Positions 25,146-33,992 of a DNA stretch of 64,000 nucleotides are shown here, piece by piece. A model generated the notes under the pieces. That model was not told the origin of the DNA. It was given only the letters and a program-made list of their open reading frames with translations, and searched no databases. Position 1 is the stretch's first letter, and each line of letters starts with the position of its first letter. Origin of the DNA: Paenibacillus sp. FSL R7-0345 (GTDB lineage Bacteria; Bacillota; Bacilli; Paenibacillales; Paenibacillaceae); contig NZ_CP152002.1 in the NCBI RefSeq assembly GCF_038595055.1, forward strand, positions 5,798,001 to 5,862,000, read 5' to 3'. Position numbers and translations under genes: made by a program.

Positions 25146-26795
25146 TTATTTGAACTGGCCTGCATCGATCGCCTTTTGCTTCTCGTCGAGGATTTCCTGG
25201 TAGCCTGCATCCAGGTAAGTCTTCTTCGCTGCTTCATAGTTGGCGTCAAAGTCAGCTTCCGGTGCCAGTACAATCTTCACATACAGCTCCTGGAAGAGGG
25301 TATTGAGATCTGCTTTATACTCATTTACCTTCTCAAGTACAGTAGTGAACATAGCGTCCGGTGTGCGGAATTCAGCTACTTCATTGTAGTATTTCACCAG
25401 ATCGTCAGCCAGATATTCATAGCCGGCAGGCGCCCAGTTGCGCAGGTTCGCTTTGAGTGTCTTTTCAGGCTCAGGGTATTGGGCAATTTCAGTTACAAGA
25501 CCCCAGTAGTCTTTGTTGTTGTTCTGGGACAGGACAGATTCACCTTTGTAATCCGGATTCTTAACAGCGATGCCTTCTGCGTCAAGCGTGTAGTTCTCGC
25601 CTTCAATACCGTTCTGGAATTTGAACAGGTTCTCCGGCTGGCTCAGCCATTCCAGATACATCCAGACTGCAGCGCGTTCTTCATCGGAGGTTTCATAGTT
25701 AATTCCCATGATGAAACCAAACGGCCAGTATGCGCGGCCTTGCGGCTGCTTGCCTTCCGGAACACCTGCAAATGGAGGCACGATAGCAAACTCAGCGTTA
25801 GGGTCATTGGCCAGCGTCGCGGAAATAACATCCGTGTTGTTGGTCAGATAGAGTCCAAAAGTACCTGTTTTTCCGGAAACGAACTCCGATTTGATTTTCT
25901 GCTCGTCAGTGCGCAGATAGAATTCTTTATCAATGAGGCCGTTATTGTACTGATAGTTCATATTGCGCAGCCACAGCTCTGTATCCTTAGTAGTGAAGTC
26001 AGCCACGCTCAGGTCGGAATACAGTGCACGGTAGTTGGCGTCAATCGGCCAGTCACGGAATGCATAGTTATAGTTGAAGCTGTTGGCAGTCAAGCTGCCG
26101 CCGGTTACACCGAGTCCGGCTTCTTTCCATTTCAAGAGCATCTCGTTGTATTTCTCAAGGGAAGTCAGATCCTCAACCTTCATGCCCACCTTCTCTACCC
26201 AGTCCTTACGGATGATAGTTGTGAAGTTGTCTGCTTCAGGACGCGCTGCGTAGAAGAAAATATTCTTGTCGTCTACAATACCATACTGTTTGATGGTGTC
26301 ACCCATGCTGGACCAGTACGTTGGTGCATAGTTTTCAATTTCGGCCCAGTCCAGCGGCTGCATAACATCTTCACCGTAGTAAGTAAGCGCTTGCGGCATA
26401 TCGTAGTGGAAAATAATATCCGGCGCTTTGTGGGACGCCAGCAGCTGTTCATAGTCAATTACTTCGCTCTTGCGGGTAATCGGGATGTAGTTGACTTCAA
26501 TGTTGTACTTGTCGCCGAATTCCTTTTGTACCCAGCGGGTGTAATAGTTGTCGGTGACATTCCAGCCCTCGAACGCACGTTCATAAACCGGGATATCAAG
26601 TGAAACCTTGTCTTTGAAGCCTTGTGAATAATCCGGGTATTTCCCCTCGGCAGCAGCGTTTGTAGCTGCCGCTGTCTCAGCAGGGCTGTTAGTGGCTGCG
26701 GCATTCTGTTTATTGTTGTTGCCGGAGCATCCGGCCAGCATGCCGGCCGTCATCACCGAGGCCATCAATAATGATACGTACCCTTTTTTGTTCAT
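25146..26795 (-). CDS. Carbohydrate ABC transporter solute-binding lipoprotein
   Basis: 549 aa. The signal peptide ends in the lipobox MLAGC (Cys ~23), followed by an Asn/Ala/Thr-rich linker. The body matches the large LplA/YtcQ-type family of oligosaccharide-binding proteins (WVQKEFGDKYNIEVNYIP, RKDWVEKVGM, AVWMYLEWLSQPEN). It is anchored outside the membrane and delivers a sugar to the two permeases encoded just upstream. No ATPase gene is present, as is usual for this family, which borrows MsmX-like ATPases. Last gene of the operon. Confidence 0.87.
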   Translation of the reverse strand: MNKKGYVSLLMASVMTAGMLAGCSGNNNKQNAAATNSPAETAAATNAAAEGKYPDYSQGFKDKVSLDIPVYERAFEGWNVTDNYYTRWVQKEFGDKYNIEVNYIPITRKSEVIDYEQLLASHKAPDIIFHYDMPQALTYYGEDVMQPLDWAEIENYAPTYWSSMGDTIKQYGIVDDKNIFFYAARPEADNFTTIIRKDWVEKVGMKVEDLTSLEKYNEMLLKWKEAGLGVTGGSLTANSFNYNYAFRDWPIDANYRALYSDLSVADFTTKDTELWLRNMNYQYNNGLIDKEFYLRTDEQKIKSEFVSGKTGTFGLYLTNNTDVISATLANDPNAEFAIVPPFAGVPEGKQPQGRAYWPFGFIMGINYETSDEERAAVWMYLEWLSQPENLFKFQNGIEGENYTLDAEGIAVKNPDYKGESVLSQNNNKDYWGLVTEIAQYPEPEKTLKANLRNWAPAGYEYLADDLVKYYNEVAEFRTPDAMFTTVLEKVNEYKADLNTLFQELYVKIVLAPEADFDANYEAAKKTYLDAGYQEILDEKQKAIDAGQFK

Positions 26796-26852
26796 CGCAA
26801 TTCCCCCAATTATAGTTTTCGTATTGAAGTAGTACTGCTGTGGAACATATAA

Positions 26853-27752
26853 TTACTCTTTGACTGCTCCGAGCATAACGCCCTGTACAAAGTATTTCTG
26901 GACGAAGGGGTATACACACAGAATAGGCAAAGTAGCAAACACAACGACTGACGCCTTCAGAACTTCAGGATTACTGAGTGTTACTGTGGTTGCTTCCAGC
27001 TGGAAGCTTTCACTGGCCTGAATAACCAGATAGTACAGCTTGAGCTGCAGCGGCCGCAGATCGGTCGCATGCTTGATATAGAACAGCGCGTCCTGATAGG
27101 CATTCCAGCGTCCAACCGCGAAGAAAAGGGACAGCGTCGCGATAATCGGCTTGGAGAGCGGAATCACTATATTCCAGAGAATCCGGAAGTGTCCGGCGCC
27201 GTCAATCCGCGCAGATTCTTCCAGGCTGACAGGAATACTGCTCGAAAGAGAGGTCTTCATGATCAGCAGGTTAAAGACACTGAAGGAAAGCGGCAGAACC
27301 AGCGACCAGATTGTATCCATCAGACCCAGATTGTTGATGTTCATATAATCCGGGATAATGCCTCCGCTGAAATACATCGTGAACAGGAAGATGAAGGTGA
27401 TGACCCGGCGGCCTTTAAACTGGGCTCTGGACAGCGGATAAGCCGCGCAGATGGTCAGGAACATCCCCAGAATGGTGAACAGTACAGTTACAATTACTGA
27501 GATGTACAAGGACCGGAGAATACTGGCATCGGCAAAAATTTTGCCGTACGCTTCCATAGTGAAGCCTCTCGGCCATAGAAACACCTTATTGGCAATGACG
27601 AAGGAGTCTGCGCTGAGGGATTTGGAGACCACATGCACAAACGGCAGGAGGCATATCAGCGAAGCAACAATCAGGCCGAATTTGATCAGCAGATCATAAA
27701 TATCTATGCGCCCCTTGCCGGGTGCGGCAGGATTTACGGTTGATGCTTTCAT
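26853..27752 (-). CDS. Carbohydrate ABC transporter permease (LplC/MalG type)
   Basis: A 299-aa membrane protein with six predicted helices. The EAA loop EESARIDGAGHFRILWNIVI contacts the ATPase. The C-terminus FVQKYFVQGVMLGAVKE is typical of LplC/YtcP/YesQ-type permeases. It lies 14 bp downstream of its partner permease and 57 bp upstream of the binding-protein gene. Confidence 0.9.
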   Translation of the reverse strand: MKASTVNPAAPGKGRIDIYDLLIKFGLIVASLICLLPFVHVVSKSLSADSFVIANKVFLWPRGFTMEAYGKIFADASILRSLYISVIVTVLFTILGMFLTICAAYPLSRAQFKGRRVITFIFLFTMYFSGGIIPDYMNINNLGLMDTIWSLVLPLSFSVFNLLIMKTSLSSSIPVSLEESARIDGAGHFRILWNIVIPLSKPIIATLSLFFAVGRWNAYQDALFYIKHATDLRPLQLKLYYLVIQASESFQLEATTVTLSNPEVLKASVVVFATLPILCVYPFVQKYFVQGVMLGAVKE

Positions 27753-27766
27753 GGTTCCTCTCCTTT

Positions 27767-28723
27767 CTATAGGATTCCATCCTCGCCAAGCTTCTTGGCT
27801 ACCCGGTCAGCTGATACTACAAGGATGATTCCGATTACGGACTGGAACAGCCCGATCGCCGTTGCCCGGCTGAAGTTGCCGGATTCAATTCCCCAGCGGT
27901 ACACAAGCACCGGTATGGTCGTCGTGAATTCAGTGGTCGCCTTATTCTGCAGGGACCAGATTCGTTCAAATGAGCCGTCCATAACCTTCCCCAGACTCAT
28001 AATCAGCAGCGTTACAATGGTTGCCCGGATCGAAGGAAGGGTGATATTCCAGACCTTTCTCCAGCGTCCCGCTCCATCGACGGTTGCCGCTTCATACATT
28101 TCAGGATTAATCCCGCTGATTGCAGCCAGATAGATGATCGTGCCCCAGCCCATACTGTGCCATACGCCGATAGCCAGATAGCTGATCAGCCAGTTCGTAT
28201 CCTCCTGAAGGAACGGGACCCTGGTTCCGCCCATCAGTTCAATGAGATTATTGACGGCACCGTTCCCTTCGCTAAGCAGCTGATAGGCGATCGCCCCGAT
28301 AATGACCCATGACAGAAAGTGCGGCAGGTACAGCAGAGTCTGATTGACCCGTTTGAACTTGACGCTCTTCACTTCATTCAGCATCAGCGCCAGAATGATC
28401 GGCATCGTGAAGCTGAATAGAAGGTCAAGCACATTAAGCAGCAGCGTATTTCGAACAGCTCTTGTAAAATCAGGCTTGGAGAAGATTTGCTGGAAGATTT
28501 CGAAACCTACCCATTCACTGCCCCAGAAGCCTCTGGCGATTTTGTAGTCTTTAAAAGCGATTACAAGCCCGGTCATCGGCATGTATTTGAAAACGATTAC
28601 AAAAGCTAACGGAAACAATACCAGCAGATACAGCTGCCAGTCACGGCGCAAGTAATAAAGCGGCCCGTATTTTTTTCTTAATATAAGGGCCTGATTCGTT
28701 TGTGAAGCGCTTGCAGCTTTCAA
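27767..28723 (-). CDS. Carbohydrate ABC transporter permease (LplB type)
   Basis: A 318-aa partner permease. The N-terminal RDWQLYLLVLFPLAFVIVFKY and the FKYMPMTGLVIAFKDYK segment are hallmarks of LplB/YteP/YesP permeases. The EAA loop is YEAATVDGAGRWRKVWNITL. First gene of the transporter operon. A cre-like site lies ~190 bp upstream. Confidence 0.9.
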   Translation of the reverse strand: MKAASASQTNQALILRKKYGPLYYLRRDWQLYLLVLFPLAFVIVFKYMPMTGLVIAFKDYKIARGFWGSEWVGFEIFQQIFSKPDFTRAVRNTLLLNVLDLLFSFTMPIILALMLNEVKSVKFKRVNQTLLYLPHFLSWVIIGAIAYQLLSEGNGAVNNLIELMGGTRVPFLQEDTNWLISYLAIGVWHSMGWGTIIYLAAISGINPEMYEAATVDGAGRWRKVWNITLPSIRATIVTLLIMSLGKVMDGSFERIWSLQNKATTEFTTTIPVLVYRWGIESGNFSRATAIGLFQSVIGIILVVSADRVAKKLGEDGIL

Positions 28724-28906
28724 AGTCTCACCCCCTGCAACATTTTATCTTTATCCGGCTGTGTGATCCGGCGTGAGTCCAATGTATCCCGATTATCCGG
28801 TTTTGAAAATCATGAGTATTGATGATCCCCATCAAATTTGATTAGAGCGCGGTATTATCAGCTTTAGGAGCATGTCCATAATCAAATATGATAGGTATTC
28901 CCAAAA

Positions 28907-28920
28907 ATAAAACGCTTTCA
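28907..28920 (-). promoter_or_regulatory. cre-like site (CcpA) upstream of the sugar transporter operon
   Basis: The minus strand TGAAAGCGTTTTAT matches 12 of 14 positions of TGAAARCGYTTWCA. It lies ~185 bp upstream of the first permease gene, as expected for carbon catabolite control of a sugar uptake operon. Confidence 0.5.
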
Positions 28921-28970
28921 TTAACAGTGAAACAAATAAAAACCGCCGGCGGACGGCCCGGAGAGGGCTC

Positions 28971-31238
28971 CTAGGAGCCCTTACTCTTGGCTGACTTATA
29001 GCTGCTCGGCGGCATTCCTTCATATTTGCGGAAAAAGCGGTTGAAGCTCTGCAGGTTATAGTATCCAACCTCTGCGGCAATCTGCTTAATGGTCAGGTCG
29101 GTATCCAGCAGCAGCTCCTTAGCCTTTTCAATGCGGAGCTGATTCAGGAAATCGATCATGCTTTTACCGGTCTGCTCATACACAATTTTGCGCATATAGG
29201 AGTAGCTGATTCCGATTTCTTTTGCCATATCCTCAAAAACAATTTCTTCGCGGTAATTTTCCTTTAAATATTGAACGATCCGGTCCCCGTGATTCGTTTC
29301 ACCGGGACTGTGGTCAAGGCTCTGGACGATTTCGCGGAACATTTCATGCAGATACTCCTCCAGTTCTTCAAGCGTATCCATAGCAGCCAGAATGCTATAG
29401 ATATTGCCCTTCCCCACTATCATTCTTCCGGTACCGATATGATTCTCGCGCAGATGCTTGATCGTCGCGCCCATCAGCTGATGATAAATGAACATGATAT
29501 TATCGTACGAAATATTCTCTTCTGCGCTGATCTGGCTGCGGATATTCTGCAGCTCCTTAAAAATTCCATCCAGGTTGCCGGCATCCAGGAAATTGAGAAT
29601 CCGCCGCTCGCTGCAGTCAAAGTCGATATACTTCCGGCTGTGCTCCTCCTCATCCTCCCAGTACATAATGCTTCCGGCCCCGTTGATCATCCGCTGCTTG
29701 ATTAATTCCATCGCTTCAAACAGCCGCTCGGCCACCATTTCAGGCGCATCCGCCACATCGCTTACCCCGATCGTGACGGTGTGCTCCAGCAGTGCAAGTG
29801 ATTCATCCCGGATCGTTTCCAGCACCTGCTGGATCTGCCCTCTGCCCGTTTCCTCCTCATCCGGTGCAAAATTCAGCACGATGACCATACAGCCGTCGTT
29901 ATGATATACAGAGCTGGCCAGAATCCCCTCAGGAAACAGGCTCTCAAACTTGGTATTGAGCAGATAACGGTGATAGCTGCGGGTCTCCACATTGGTATTG
30001 CCTATATATACCCTGTAACGGTCGATCGAGACAACAACTACCCGGTAATAAGCTTCAGGGAACACCTCGGTGATCCTCGGCGGAATTTCGCCGCGCAGCA
30101 AACGGTGGACAGCGAGACTGCGGGTATCCTGCTCGCGCTCCTGCAGCAGCTGGAACAGGCTTTCCTCTTCCTCCTGCATCCGCTTGAAAGCCATGTCCAG
30201 AAAGGCAAGCTCATTTTTATTAACGACTTCGAGGTCACTTTTGGAGCGTATAGTCCGCACAAGCTGCCTGAGCGGTCTCGACAGCCAGGTTGCAAAAAAG
30301 ATCGCCAATGCTGTTCCAAGCAAAATAATGGCACCGGTAAGCAGAATAATATTCCCCTGCATATCCCGGGAGTCGGCCATCATCTCATCCAGCGAGCTCC
30401 AGCTGACATTCCACCACCCGGATAACGCCGAGCCGGTCCAGGCATAAACCATCCGCTTACCGTCAAGCTCGCGGAATGCGTAGCCTTCATTTATATTCTG
30501 CTTCAGCAATTCACCCAGAAACGGCAGCTCATAACCGTCTGACAGCAGCAGCGATTTGTCATTGAAGGAAATCACCCTGCCGTCAGAGTCCAGCAGCAGA
30601 TTATTACTGTTACCGACCTCTGTAGCATTCAGATATTTGAAAATCTGGCTTTCCTTCATATTCACTACGATGATTCCGTGTGTGTTGGAAGAGAGCCGGT
30701 TAAGCGGATACACATAGGAGACGACATTTTCGCCGGTATCCAGCTTGCGGGGCACCCAAACGCCGCTGATTCCCCGCTGATTCTCCAGGGCCGCATTCAC
30801 CCAATCCATCGGTTCATAGCGCTCCAGCTTGGTCACACTTTTGTCCGTAGAAACTACATAATCTGAGCCGTCCAGATAAAAGTAAGAAGAAGCTACGCCG
30901 TCTACCCGGCGGTTGAGATTGAGCAGTTCGTTTGTTACAGCCTTGCCGCGGCTGTAATTATTAAAGCTGGAATTGATTTCGTCGTACGTCTCGAAGCTCC
31001 GTATACCGTCAAAAACACTCGTTGCAGCGAGACGAGACGTGTCCTGGGCCAGATTGGCCATTGCATTTTCATTCAGCTTGCGGTTGGCATTAAGTCCGGC
31101 AAGCGTTGATTCCCCGATGGCTGCCTCTGAGTTGTCAATTATCTGCGACCCGCTGTACCAGGTAAGGATGGCTGTCGGAATGGCCATGATACAGAACAGA
31201 ATTAACGCTAACTGCAGCATCATCGGTATTTTTTTCAT
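28971..31238 (-). CDS. Membrane-bound AraC-family sensor-regulator with extracellular Cache-like domain
   Basis: 755 aa. One helix near residues 8-28, an extracellular sensor domain (~30-290, Cache-like: YFYLDGSDYVVSTD, YVYPLNRLSSNTHGIIVVNM), a second helix (~300-320) with a short HAMP-like segment (WLSRPLRQLVRTIRSK), a long cytoplasmic middle part, and two AraC HTH units at the C-terminus (~655-750: IVFEDMAKEIGISYSYMRKIV, then IKQIAAEVGYYNLQSFNRFF). This architecture is common in Paenibacillus beside LplABC-type transporters and is thought to sense the sugar outside the cell. It lies between the esterase and transporter genes. Confidence 0.88.
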   Translation of the reverse strand: MKKIPMMLQLALILFCIMAIPTAILTWYSGSQIIDNSEAAIGESTLAGLNANRKLNENAMANLAQDTSRLAATSVFDGIRSFETYDEINSSFNNYSRGKAVTNELLNLNRRVDGVASSYFYLDGSDYVVSTDKSVTKLERYEPMDWVNAALENQRGISGVWVPRKLDTGENVVSYVYPLNRLSSNTHGIIVVNMKESQIFKYLNATEVGNSNNLLLDSDGRVISFNDKSLLLSDGYELPFLGELLKQNINEGYAFRELDGKRMVYAWTGSALSGWWNVSWSSLDEMMADSRDMQGNIILLTGAIILLGTALAIFFATWLSRPLRQLVRTIRSKSDLEVVNKNELAFLDMAFKRMQEEEESLFQLLQEREQDTRSLAVHRLLRGEIPPRITEVFPEAYYRVVVVSIDRYRVYIGNTNVETRSYHRYLLNTKFESLFPEGILASSVYHNDGCMVIVLNFAPDEEETGRGQIQQVLETIRDESLALLEHTVTIGVSDVADAPEMVAERLFEAMELIKQRMINGAGSIMYWEDEEEHSRKYIDFDCSERRILNFLDAGNLDGIFKELQNIRSQISAEENISYDNIMFIYHQLMGATIKHLRENHIGTGRMIVGKGNIYSILAAMDTLEELEEYLHEMFREIVQSLDHSPGETNHGDRIVQYLKENYREEIVFEDMAKEIGISYSYMRKIVYEQTGKSMIDFLNQLRIEKAKELLLDTDLTIKQIAAEVGYYNLQSFNRFFRKYEGMPPSSYKSAKSKGS

Positions 31239-31285
31239 AGTGCGCCCCCCCTATAATCTCTAATCCTGCAGATGATCACAGCAAG

Positions 31286-32389
31286 CTATCTGAGGAACAT
31301 AATGAGCTTTTGCAGTCCGAGCTCTCTTATTCCCTCGACCACCAGTTCAGCTATCTGCAGGCTGCCGCGCTCCTGGAAATGCGTATTGTCAACGGTACCG
31401 CCGGGATGATTCATCCATTCCCCAGGCGCTCCCCATAGAAAAATGGACTTGGTTGCTTCCGGTCCGGCCTCTTCAAACAGGCGTCTGCTCTTCTCAGCCA
31501 GATCAATCAGCGGAACTCCTTCTTCTTCGGCCAGCTTTCTTACGGCTTCCAGATAAGCCCCGTGTGTGTCCGTCAGCTTACCTGCAGCATCGAAATAACG
31601 GCGGTGCACAGAAGTAACCAGTACAGGAACCGCCTGCTTGGCACGCGCACCCTCAATATATTGGCGCAGATACTCCGGATACGTGGTCAGCGGGTCTGTA
31701 TGGCGCGCTTCATCCCATTTCTGGTCGTTATGCCCGAACTGGATGAACAAATAATCGCCTTCCTTGATCTCATCCAGTATCGGCTGCAGCCGGTTTTCCA
31801 GGGTGAAGCTCTTTGAGCTGCGGCCTCCGACAGCATGGTTGGCAACCGCAACATCATGTTTGAAAAAGTATTGGAGCATCTGTCCCCAGCCGGAGAACGG
31901 GAAGCCTTTTTCATCGCCAACATCCGTTACAGTTGAATCACCGGCCAGATAGACTGTAATCTGCTCACTCGTCTTCGTGATTTCAAGTGCATTAATTCTG
32001 GGCGCAACCCCGCCGAATCTGAGTCTCAGCTGGCCTCCGCGCACGTTCACGCCGAACAGCTCGCGGGAGACCTGACCGGTAACTGTGCGGTAATTGTTAA
32101 GAATCAGCCTCTCACCGTTAGTCTTCAGTGTCGTGCAGGACGGCGCCGCCTCATCCCCTATAAGAATAGAGACAATATAGTTCCCGTCTTCCACGTCCGC
32201 TACAAAAGCCGTGTTAAACGGTATAACAAAATCTCCGGCAAGCGGCTGCCCCCCCCGGACATGCTCTGTCACCTGTGACAGGTCGGTAAACCCGTACCCT
32301 TTTGCCGTATCATAGCTGTCTGCAGCAGACACTTTGGTATATCCTTCTGCCCCAGCTCCGGCAGGTCCAAAATCAAAACGCAAACTCAT
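31286..32389 (-). CDS. SGNH-type rhamnogalacturonan acetylesterase-like protein
   Basis: 367 aa. An N-terminal beta-rich domain (~1-140, DFGPAGA start, carbohydrate-binding-like) precedes an SGNH hydrolase domain: block I LAGDSTVTD (nucleophile Ser ~152), Gly in VGGRSSKSF, block III FGHNDQKW, and the C-terminal DNTHF with the catalytic Asp/His. The layout matches RhgT/YesY-type esterases that remove acetyl groups from rhamnogalacturonan. No signal peptide is seen, so it probably acts on imported oligosaccharides. A cre-like site lies over its promoter. Confidence 0.8.
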   Translation of the reverse strand: MSLRFDFGPAGAGAEGYTKVSAADSYDTAKGYGFTDLSQVTEHVRGGQPLAGDFVIPFNTAFVADVEDGNYIVSILIGDEAAPSCTTLKTNGERLILNNYRTVTGQVSRELFGVNVRGGQLRLRFGGVAPRINALEITKTSEQITVYLAGDSTVTDVGDEKGFPFSGWGQMLQYFFKHDVAVANHAVGGRSSKSFTLENRLQPILDEIKEGDYLFIQFGHNDQKWDEARHTDPLTTYPEYLRQYIEGARAKQAVPVLVTSVHRRYFDAAGKLTDTHGAYLEAVRKLAEEEGVPLIDLAEKSRRLFEEAGPEATKSIFLWGAPGEWMNHPGGTVDNTHFQERGSLQIAELVVEGIRELGLQKLIMFLR

Positions 32390-32701
32390 GTTACATCCCC
32401 CTACTTTAATTTAGATGAAATTTTAAACGCTTACAAGTTATATTGTGGAAAACACTGAACAATGGCATGCTTATCGTTAGTTTAACATTATACGAATCAG
32501 TTAACATATAATATTGGAGAAATTTTCAGAAGATTTTTTTTGAAAACAAATAAATACCAATGTAATAAATACCATGATGTTGGAAACGGACATTCAATAA
32601 AATAACCTTCCGCAAGAAAATTGTGACATTTTTTCTTTAAAGCAGGGATAGAAGTCATCTATCATTAGTAACAATTCATTTGCAGCAAAGGAGCTTTTAA
32701 C
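32390..32701. other. 312-bp divergent AT-rich intergenic region
   Basis: Contains a minus-strand TATAAC (32437-32442) with a cre-like site just downstream of it. The rest is AT-rich with no clear second promoter and no small gene. Confidence 0.5.
32422..32435 (-). promoter_or_regulatory. cre-like site over the esterase promoter
   Basis: The minus strand TGTAAGCGTTTAAA has one mismatch to the loose consensus WTGNNARCGNWWWCAW. It directly follows a candidate -10 (TATAAC), a position where CcpA would block transcription. Confidence 0.5.
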
Positions 32702-33244
32702 GTGAAAGTATTGTACCCGCTGCTGATCCTGGCGACATTTATTCTGTCAGGCTGTACCCTTGTTCTGGATACCCAGCCCGATTCCGTAGACACACCACCA
32801 TATGCAGGAAAAGGTTTAAATGTAGCCGTTATAGGCGAAGCTCCGTCTGTCAGGGAGAGGCAGGTGGCGTTTTCCGCTATAACCCTGGATGAGATGTACG
32901 ATAACAGCCGGTCATTATCAGCCGAATATGATGCTGTAATCATTATGAAGGAGCATTTATCTGAAGCTGCGGAGGCCCGGTATGCGGAGGTGTATCAGAC
33001 TGCGGGGATTCCGTTCTTTTTTATCGGGTCGACGAAATCTTATATGCCGTTTGTTCTTGAAGATCTTGACTATGAGGATGTTCCGGAGATGAATAATGAG
33101 ATGTATGCGACAGGATATTTTAATGCCGAGGATAAATGGCAGTTCTGGGCCACCGGATTGTACAACAACAAGGTTAACAACCGGAATATCAAATCTGCCT
33201 ATTCGGCAGTATTTGAAGCTATCAATAATTGGCCGGTAAAATAA
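32702..33244 (+). CDS. Uncharacterised lipoprotein, GTG start
   Basis: 180 aa. A signal peptide with lipobox FILSGC (Cys ~18) leads a mature protein with the flavour of a Rossmann-like fold (LNVAVIGEAPSVRERQVAFS, then YDAVIIMKEHLSEA). No family was recognised with confidence. AAAGGAG lies 8 nt from the GTG, and no better ATG is nearby. It is transcribed alone, divergent from the esterase gene, and ends at a terminator shared with ktrA. Confidence 0.75.
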   Translation: MKVLYPLLILATFILSGCTLVLDTQPDSVDTPPYAGKGLNVAVIGEAPSVRERQVAFSAITLDEMYDNSRSLSAEYDAVIIMKEHLSEAAEARYAEVYQTAGIPFFFIGSTKSYMPFVLEDLDYEDVPEMNNEMYATGYFNAEDKWQFWATGLYNNKVNNRNIKSAYSAVFEAINNWPVK

Positions 33245-33245
33245 A

Positions 33246-33272
33246 ATAAGCCCGGACTCCCGTCCGGGCTTA
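33246..33272. terminator. Terminator between the lipoprotein gene and ktrA
   Basis: AAGCCCGGAC and GTCCGGGCTT form a 10-bp stem with a TCCC loop. The T-rich tail TTATTTTATTTT is on the minus strand, so it mainly serves ktrA. Confidence 0.75.
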
Positions 33273-33308
33273 CAATGTATATATAGCTATTGCGCTCTAA
33301 AGTTCCTT

Positions 33309-33980
33309 TTAGTCCGCGTTAACTGCCCCATCTTCAAACTCCTCGATGCTCTCATTAGAGCCGATGACAACCATAATATCCCCCTGGCTCACATAATCAT
33401 GGGCAGTAGGGGCCACAATGATGCCGTCCTTGCGGTTCAGCGCAATAATGCTGCAGCCGTATTTGGCGCGGGTATTGAGCTCCGAAAGGCTTTTTCCGTC
33501 CATACAGGAGGGCACAGTCAGCTCGACCACTTTGTAGTCCTTGGAAATTTCGATGTAATCGAGCAAATGCGGCGTAACCAGCTGATGCGCTACACGGATG
33601 CCCATATCCCTTTCCGGAAAAATAACCCGGTCTACGCCCAGCTTGGATAACGCACGGCCATGCAGAATCGTGATCGCCTTTGCGACCACCTGCTTTACGC
33701 CCAGCTCTTTTAGCAGAATCGCCGTCAAAATGCTCCGCTCCATGTTGTCGCCAATAGCGACGATGCCGCAGTCAAAATTGCGCACCCCCAGGGAGCGCAT
33801 GATGCCCTCATCCGTTGCATCCGCCATGACGGCATGGGTCAGCTGCCCGCTCATTTCCTCCACACGTTCTTCCAGATGGTCGATACCGAGCACCTCATAA
33901 CCCATAGCCATCAGCTCAAGCGCCAGACTGGAGCCGAAGCGGCCGAGGCCAATCACAACAAACTGCTGTGCTTTCAACAT
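33309..33980 (-). CDS. ktrA: KtrA/KtrC-type potassium uptake regulatory protein (RCK)
   Basis: 223 aa. The RCK N domain has the Rossmann motif VIGLGRFGSSLA (~8-20) for ATP/ADP or NAD binding, and the RCK C domain (~140-215) in its relatives often binds c-di-AMP. It forms the cytoplasmic ring that gates the KtrB channel encoded 12 bp upstream in the same operon. Whether it corresponds to KtrA or KtrC of B. subtilis is not decided by the sequence. Confidence 0.9.
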   Translation of the reverse strand: MLKAQQFVVIGLGRFGSSLALELMAMGYEVLGIDHLEERVEEMSGQLTHAVMADATDEGIMRSLGVRNFDCGIVAIGDNMERSILTAILLKELGVKQVVAKAITILHGRALSKLGVDRVIFPERDMGIRVAHQLVTPHLLDYIEISKDYKVVELTVPSCMDGKSLSELNTRAKYGCSIIALNRKDGIIVAPTAHDYVSQGDIMVVIGSNESIEEFEDGAVNAD

Positions 33981-33992
33981 TTCTTTAACCCC

